In this document: positions 60,115 through 64,000 of the stretch, piece after piece
Layout: the number at the start of each line of letters is the position of its first letter
How positions within the stretch are numbered: position 1 is the stretch's first letter
Translations under genes and position numbers: made by a program
Assembly (NCBI RefSeq): GCF_900636535.1
Contig: NZ_LR134289.1
Span: 4,605,001-4,669,000, forward strand
DNA: 64,000 bases
From: Chryseobacterium gleum
Lineage (GTDB): Bacteria; Bacteroidota; Bacteroidia; Flavobacteriales; Weeksellaceae
Direction: 5' to 3'
Notes under the pieces: model-generated
Seen by the model: the letters and a program-made list of their open reading frames with translations, nothing else
Databases searched by the model: none
What the model was told of the DNA's origin: nothing

Positions 60115-61266
60115 TTATTCAAGCCAGGAAGTTTTATAGGAAGGATCTTCCACTTTTAAAGCTTCCTCTGTAATTTTTAAAGGACGGAAAGGGTCTACCA
60201 TTACAGCATATTCTTCTGTGAATTTTTTACCGATACTTCTTTCCATAGCACCCGGGTGTGGCCCGTGTACAATTCCTCCGGGGTGAAGCGTGAAATCCAT
60301 CAAATCAATATGGTTACGGCTCATAAAATCACCTTCTGTGTAGAACAATACCTCATCAGAATCAATATTGGAATGATTATAAGGTGCCGGAATCGCCTGT
60401 GGATGGTAGTCATACATTCTTGCGCAGAATGAACATACTACGAAATTGTGTCCTTCAAAATTCTGGTGAACCGGTGGCGGTTGGTGAATTCTTCCGGTAA
60501 TCGGCTCAAAGTTTTTAATATTGAATTTATAAGGATAGAAATAGCCATCCCAGCCCACCACATCAAACGGGTGTGTTGCATAGATGAAATCTGTAATCTG
60601 ATTTTCTTTTTTTACTTTAATCAGGAATTCTCCTTTTTCGTCAACGGGTTCTTTGAAAGTAGGAGCAATCATGTCTCTCTCACAGAATGGAGAATGTTCC
60701 AGAAGCTGCCCGAATTCATTTCTGTATCTTTTCGGAGTATAAATAGGAGAGTGACTTTCCAGTACGAAAAATACAGTATCATCAGATTTTAGTTCTACCT
60801 GATAAATGGTTCCTCTCGGAATAATAAGATAATCGCCGGTTACGAATTCAAGGTCTCCTACAAATGTTTTTAAAATTCCGGCTCCGTTATGAACGTACAA
60901 AAGCTCATCACATTCCGCATTTTTGTAGAAATAATCCATCGAATTTCTTGGTTTTGCCAATCCCATTTTCAGGTCGTTGTTCATCAAAAGGATTTTTCGG
61001 CTGTCCAGAAAATCGTTTTCAGGAGTGACATTCATTCCCTTAAACATTCTGGGAGTAATGTTTTTTTCCACTGCGATCTTAGGAGTCACATCTTTCGGCT
61101 CACCGATAGATTTGATCTGTGTAGGGCGGTGGATATGATATAACAGAGAAGAAATACCATGGAAGCCTTCTGTACCGAAAAGCTGTTCATAGTAAAATTT
61201 ATCTTCAGGAGACTTAAAGATCGTATGCCTTTTTGGTGGGATATTTCCCGATTGATGATATCTCAT
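60115..61266 (-). CDS. hmgA: homogentisate 1,2-dioxygenase
   Basis: This is a 383-aa iron(II) dioxygenase of the cupin fold that opens homogentisate to maleylacetoacetate. Key histidines and glutamate lie in VVGWDGYFYPYKFNI, GRIHQPPPVHQNFEG near 268, YNHSNIDSDEVLFYTEGDF near 308 and TLHPGGIVHGPHPGAM near 332. The length is a bit shorter than the mammalian enzyme, as usual in this phylum. No maleylacetoacetate isomerase is visible in the window. A promoter pair lies at 61289-61320. Confidence 0.93.
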   Translation of the reverse strand: MRYHQSGNIPPKRHTIFKSPEDKFYYEQLFGTEGFHGISSLLYHIHRPTQIKSIGEPKDVTPKIAVEKNITPRMFKGMNVTPENDFLDSRKILLMNNDLKMGLAKPRNSMDYFYKNAECDELLYVHNGAGILKTFVGDLEFVTGDYLIIPRGTIYQVELKSDDTVFFVLESHSPIYTPKRYRNEFGQLLEHSPFCERDMIAPTFKEPVDEKGEFLIKVKKENQITDFIYATHPFDVVGWDGYFYPYKFNIKNFEPITGRIHQPPPVHQNFEGHNFVVCSFCARMYDYHPQAIPAPYNHSNIDSDEVLFYTEGDFMSRNHIDLMDFTLHPGGIVHGPHPGAMERSIGKKFTEEYAVMVDPFRPLKITEEALKVEDPSYKTSWLE

Positions 61267-61288
61267 TTTACTTTCGTATGTAGTTTCT

Positions 61289-61320
61289 CAAATTTAATCA
61301 TTTTTCATGAATTGACTCAA
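61289..61320 (-). promoter_or_regulatory. Bacteroidota-type promoter of hmgA
   Basis: On the minus strand TTG (61320-61318), a 21-bp spacer and TAAATTTG (61296-61289). The start codon is 22 bp downstream. Confidence 0.7.
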
Positions 61321-61340
61321 TCTATATTTTCATGCAAAGT

Positions 61341-61370
61341 TTTGTATTTGAAAAATAATTGTTAGATTTG
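61341..61370 (+). promoter_or_regulatory. promoter of the receptor/thioredoxin operon
   Basis: TTTG (61341-61344), an 18-bp spacer and TAGATTTG (61363-61370). The start codon is 18 bp downstream. The -7 box is embedded in the palindrome listed separately. Confidence 0.78.
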
Positions 61371-61380
61371 TCTAACAATT
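61357..61380. promoter_or_regulatory. operator-like perfect palindrome over the -7 box
   Basis: The arms AATTGTTAGA and TCTAACAATT are exact complements around TTTG. The centre and left arm form the -7 box of the receptor promoter. The position suits a repressor that blocks RNA polymerase. The sequence is not a known operator to me; TTAGA-N4-TCTAA symmetry is of the kind recognised by dimeric metalloregulators (DtxR/MntR type). Confidence 0.7.
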
Positions 61381-61388
61381 TTAATTTC

Positions 61389-63458
61389 ATGAAGCGAATA
61401 TTATTTTCTATTACTTTTTTATCAACCTATTGTTTTGCACAGGAGACGGACAGTTTGAGTTTACAGCAGACTAAAAGTCAGAATTCTGCCAGCGTTATGA
61501 AGAGGGAATACAAAACAAGCAACATTGAGGATGTAGTGGTTACAGGAACCATAAAACCAATGAGCAGATCCAAAAGTCCTGTGGTGGTAGAGATCTACAG
61601 TCAGAAATTTTTTCAGAAAAATCCTACCCCAAGTATTTTTGAGGCCATTGCCATGGTGAATGGAGTAAAACCTCAGCTGAACTGTTCTGTATGTAATACA
61701 GGAGATATTCACATCAACGGACTGGAAGGTCCATACACGATGATCCTGATTGACGGAATGCCGATTGTGAGTTCACTTTCCACCGTATACGGATTAAGCG
61801 GAATCCCTAATAGCTTGGTAGATAGAATAGAAGTAGTAAAAGGTCCGGCATCTTCTATTTATGGTTCTGAAGCCATGGGAGGAGTGATCAATATTATCAA
61901 CAAAAATGCACTGACCGCTCCTAAACTGAGTGTTGATATGATGACCAGTACCTGGAGTGAGAATAACCTGGATCTTTCCACAAAATTCAATGTTGGAAAA
62001 AAGGCCGCTTCATTATTAAGTTTAAATTATTTCAGTTTTCAGGAGAGGATAGATCAGAATAAAGATAATTTTACAGATGCTACGCTGCAAAGCAGAATTT
62101 CGGTTTTTAACAAATGGAATTTTAAAAGAAAGGAAAACAGACAGGCAAGTTTTGCCATGAGATATCTGTATGAAGACCGTTTTGGAGGTGAAATGCAGTG
62201 GAATAAATCTTTCCGTGGCAGTGATGAAGTATACGGAGAAAGTATTTATACAAACAGGGCAGAGATTTTCGGATTATACGAATGGCCCATGAAAGAGCAT
62301 ATCGTGACTCAGTTTTCTTATAACTATCACGATCAGAATTCGTTTTATGGATCAAATCCGTTCAATGCGACACAAAAGGTAGCCTTTGTACAGACGTATT
62401 GGGACAGAAGCTTCGGGAAGCATGATATTACTGCCGGGATTACTTTTAAAAGAACATTTTACGATGATAATACTCCGGGAACACTCGATGCGGACGGAAT
62501 TACCAATGCACCGATGAAGTCTCCTATCTGGGGCGCCTTTATCCAGGACCAGTGGGAGATCGACGATAAAAATACCTTGTTACTTGGGTACAGATACGAT
62601 TATGATAAAGTGCATCATTCCGTACATTCACCAAGGTTTGCATGGAAATTTAACCCTAATCCTTATCACACTTTGCGTTTCAATTTTGGAACAGGGTTCA
62701 GAGTGGTTAATTTGTTTACGGAAGATCATGCAGCTTTGACAGGTTCCAGGGAAGTCGTGGTAAAATCAGATCTAAAGCCGGAAAGATCTGTTAACGGTAA
62801 CCTGAATTATATCTGGAAAATTCCGGTAGGTAGCATAATGGTAAATCTTGATGCTTCGGCATTTTATACTTATTTCAGCAATAAAATTGTAGGGGATTTT
62901 GATTCCGATCCGAACAAAATTATTTACGACAATCTTCACGGATATGGAATTTCAAGAGGAGCTTCTTTGAATGTAGATTTTAGCTTTCAATTTCCTCTAA
63001 GTATTAATCTGGGAGTCACATATCTGGATGTGTATCAGAAATTTGATAATGAAAATCAAAAAAAACAACAGCTGCATGCCCCAAAATGGAGTGGTACTTA
63101 TAACCTGACTTATAAGTTTGCGAATAATCTGACGATAGACTTTACGGGACAGTTTTACGGACCGATGCGGCTTCCTGTTCTGGTGAATGACTACCGCCCT
63201 GAATATTCACCGTTTTATTCTCTGGCCAATATTCAGGTGTCCAAGAGCTTCAAATCTGGATTTGAAGTGTATTGCGGGATGAAAAATTTATTCAATTTCA
63301 GACCTAAAGATCCTTTGATGAGACCATTTGACCCATTTGATAAACATGTTGATGATCCCATCAATAATCCTAATCATTATACATTTGATACGGCATATGG
63401 CTATGCACCCATGCAGGGAATCAGAGGTTTCCTCGGAGTAAAATATACTTTGAAATGA
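61389..63458 (+). CDS. TonB-dependent outer-membrane receptor with a CxxC plug
   Basis: This is a 689-aa outer-membrane receptor. I chose the ATG at 61389, giving signal MKRILFSITFLSTYCFAQ; the frame from 61359 starts inside the promoter. TonB box-like NIEDVVVTGTI comes after the signal. The plug domain has LNCSVCNTGDIHINGLEGPY, with Cys99 and Cys102, and IDGMPIVSSLSTVYGL. VVKGPASSIYGSEAMGGVIN follows. The barrel ends in GIRGFLGVKYTLK. The CxxC pair in the plug is not usual for siderophore receptors and suggests a metal or redox function. The thioredoxin-like gene overlaps the stop by 4 bp, so they are coupled. Confidence 0.9.
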   Translation: MKRILFSITFLSTYCFAQETDSLSLQQTKSQNSASVMKREYKTSNIEDVVVTGTIKPMSRSKSPVVVEIYSQKFFQKNPTPSIFEAIAMVNGVKPQLNCSVCNTGDIHINGLEGPYTMILIDGMPIVSSLSTVYGLSGIPNSLVDRIEVVKGPASSIYGSEAMGGVINIINKNALTAPKLSVDMMTSTWSENNLDLSTKFNVGKKAASLLSLNYFSFQERIDQNKDNFTDATLQSRISVFNKWNFKRKENRQASFAMRYLYEDRFGGEMQWNKSFRGSDEVYGESIYTNRAEIFGLYEWPMKEHIVTQFSYNYHDQNSFYGSNPFNATQKVAFVQTYWDRSFGKHDITAGITFKRTFYDDNTPGTLDADGITNAPMKSPIWGAFIQDQWEIDDKNTLLLGYRYDYDKVHHSVHSPRFAWKFNPNPYHTLRFNFGTGFRVVNLFTEDHAALTGSREVVVKSDLKPERSVNGNLNYIWKIPVGSIMVNLDASAFYTYFSNKIVGDFDSDPNKIIYDNLHGYGISRGASLNVDFSFQFPLSINLGVTYLDVYQKFDNENQKKQQLHAPKWSGTYNLTYKFANNLTIDFTGQFYGPMRLPVLVNDYRPEYSPFYSLANIQVSKSFKSGFEVYCGMKNLFNFRPKDPLMRPFDPFDKHVDDPINNPNHYTFDTAYGYAPMQGIRGFLGVKYTLK

Positions 63459-63916
63459 AAAAAATAGCTTTATTTTTAATGTTAGTGCCCTGTTTTTATC
63501 TGTCTCAGATGAAGACGGGCACTTTTTCTGACCTTGAGACTCAGCAGAAAGAAAATCCAAAGCCGGTGGTGATTCATCTGTATACAGATTGGTGTGCAGT
63601 CTGTAAGATTGAGGCCCATCGTTTGAATAAAGATAAAGAGCTGGTGAGTATGATCAATGATCACTTTTATTTTATCAACTTTGAGGCAGAAAAGACGAAG
63701 GAGACCATTCATTTTCAAAATCAGGATTTTGAATATCTGCAGAATGGAAATTCCGGAATTCATGAATTGGCACTGGCATTATCAAAGAATAAAAATCAGC
63801 CTGTTTATCCTTTGTGGATATTTCTTGATCAGCATCAGAATCTGGTGTATTATCAGGAAGGGCAGATGACGCCTGAAAAAATGAAGCAGAAACTGAAGGA
63901 GCTTTCTGGTTTGTAA
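63455..63916 (+). CDS. exported thioredoxin-like protein
   Basis: This is a 153-aa thioredoxin-fold protein with signal peptide MKKIALFLMLVPCFYLSQ. The redox motif is WCAVC (CxxC) in HLYTDWCAVCKIEAHRL near residue 45. The cis-proline loop is NQPVYPLWIF near 113. It is periplasmic. Its ATG overlaps the receptor stop (ATGA), so translation is coupled. The receptor plug also carries CxxC, which suggests a redox or metal link between the two. The downstream end lies just before a repeat fragment. Confidence 0.88.
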   Translation: MKKIALFLMLVPCFYLSQMKTGTFSDLETQQKENPKPVVIHLYTDWCAVCKIEAHRLNKDKELVSMINDHFYFINFEAEKTKETIHFQNQDFEYLQNGNSGIHELALALSKNKNQPVYPLWIFLDQHQNLVYYQEGQMTPEKMKQKLKELSGL

Positions 63917-63935
63917 GTTAAGAGGTTTTTGTTGG

Positions 63936-63990
63936 AAAACGCAAAGGCACAATTTTTTTCTTTTATTATGCTGTAAGGCGCAAGGATTTT
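63936..63990. repeat. intergenic repeat, family C fragment
   Basis: AAAACGCAAAGGCACAATTT...GCTGTAAGGCGCAAGGATTT resembles the cores of family C at 14089, 33714 and 42034. The window ends here, so its full extent is not visible. Confidence 0.5.
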
Positions 63991-64000
63991 ATCTGCAATA

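Noticed and set aside
1..64000. CRISPR array, tRNA, rRNA, IS element or prophage genes
   Set aside because: No regularly spaced direct repeats, cloverleaf-like sequence, transposase, integrase or phage protein was recognised.

Overview
This window looks like the chromosome of a Flavobacteriia bacterium, most probably Chryseobacterium or a close Weeksellaceae relative. The evidence is the AT-rich DNA, a type IX secretion C-terminal sorting domain, many SpI/SpII-exported proteins, Bacteroidota-type promoters (TTTG-N19-TAnnTTTG), a two-subunit transketolase, a GLPGLI-type protein and paired M16 peptidases. No rRNA, tRNA, CRISPR array, insertion sequence, integrase or phage gene was seen. The content is chromosomal housekeeping and accessory metabolism with many small intergenic repeats.

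Layout. 1-2.6 kb: two-gene transketolase and a small exported protein. 2.9-6.8 kb: T9SS-exported reprolysin-like metallopeptidase and a sodium/solute symporter. 7-13 kb: leftward redox/stress block (two GNATs, OsmC, 4Fe-4S mono-cluster protein, TMEM175-like channel, FMN reductase, two pirins), then an MFS efflux gene broken by one base. 13-19.3 kb: exported protein, asparagine synthase B, a GLPGLI plus PNGase F-like fusion, and RsmB-type rRNA methyltransferase. 19.9-23.5 kb: YjdM, ABC ATPase, YceI lipoprotein, PheS. 23.7-33.6 kb: beta-lactamase-fold hydrolase with TPRs, DUF3108 protein, ferredoxin reductase plus ferredoxin, prolyl oligopeptidase, LOG-family protein, PepD, lipoprotein, LURP-one-like protein. 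34-42 kb: RecR, glycosyltransferase, SecG, M16 peptidase pair, UvrD/PcrA helicase. 42.4-51.8 kb: TonB-dependent receptor, CstA, two alpha/beta hydrolases, a HipA-like kinase with DUF3037 partner, and lipoproteins, one carrying an Ivy-like CKxHDC loop. 51.8-61.3 kb: tyrosine/homogentisate degradation (HPPD, HmgA, FahA, flavin reductase) around two CoA-transferases. 61.4-64 kb: TonB-dependent receptor with a downstream thioredoxin-like protein behind an operator-like palindrome.

How the genes work together. HPPD, HmgA and FahA take 4-hydroxyphenylpyruvate to fumarate and acetoacetate. The neighbouring CoA-transferases could feed the resulting short acids into acyl-CoA pools. The 7-11 kb block is a plausible electrophile/peroxide response operon.

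The most interesting unexplained signals are: (a) a perfect 10-bp-arm palindrome centred on the -10-like box of the last receptor operon; (b) an intergenic repeat family whose three copies all sit exactly at the stop codon of a leftward gene; (c) the GLPGLI/PNGase F-like fusion; (d) the Ivy-like lipoprotein; (e) the overlapping HipA-like/DUF3037 pair without any HipB; and (f) several other short inverted-repeat families. I did not find a clear new multi-gene defence or biosynthetic system.
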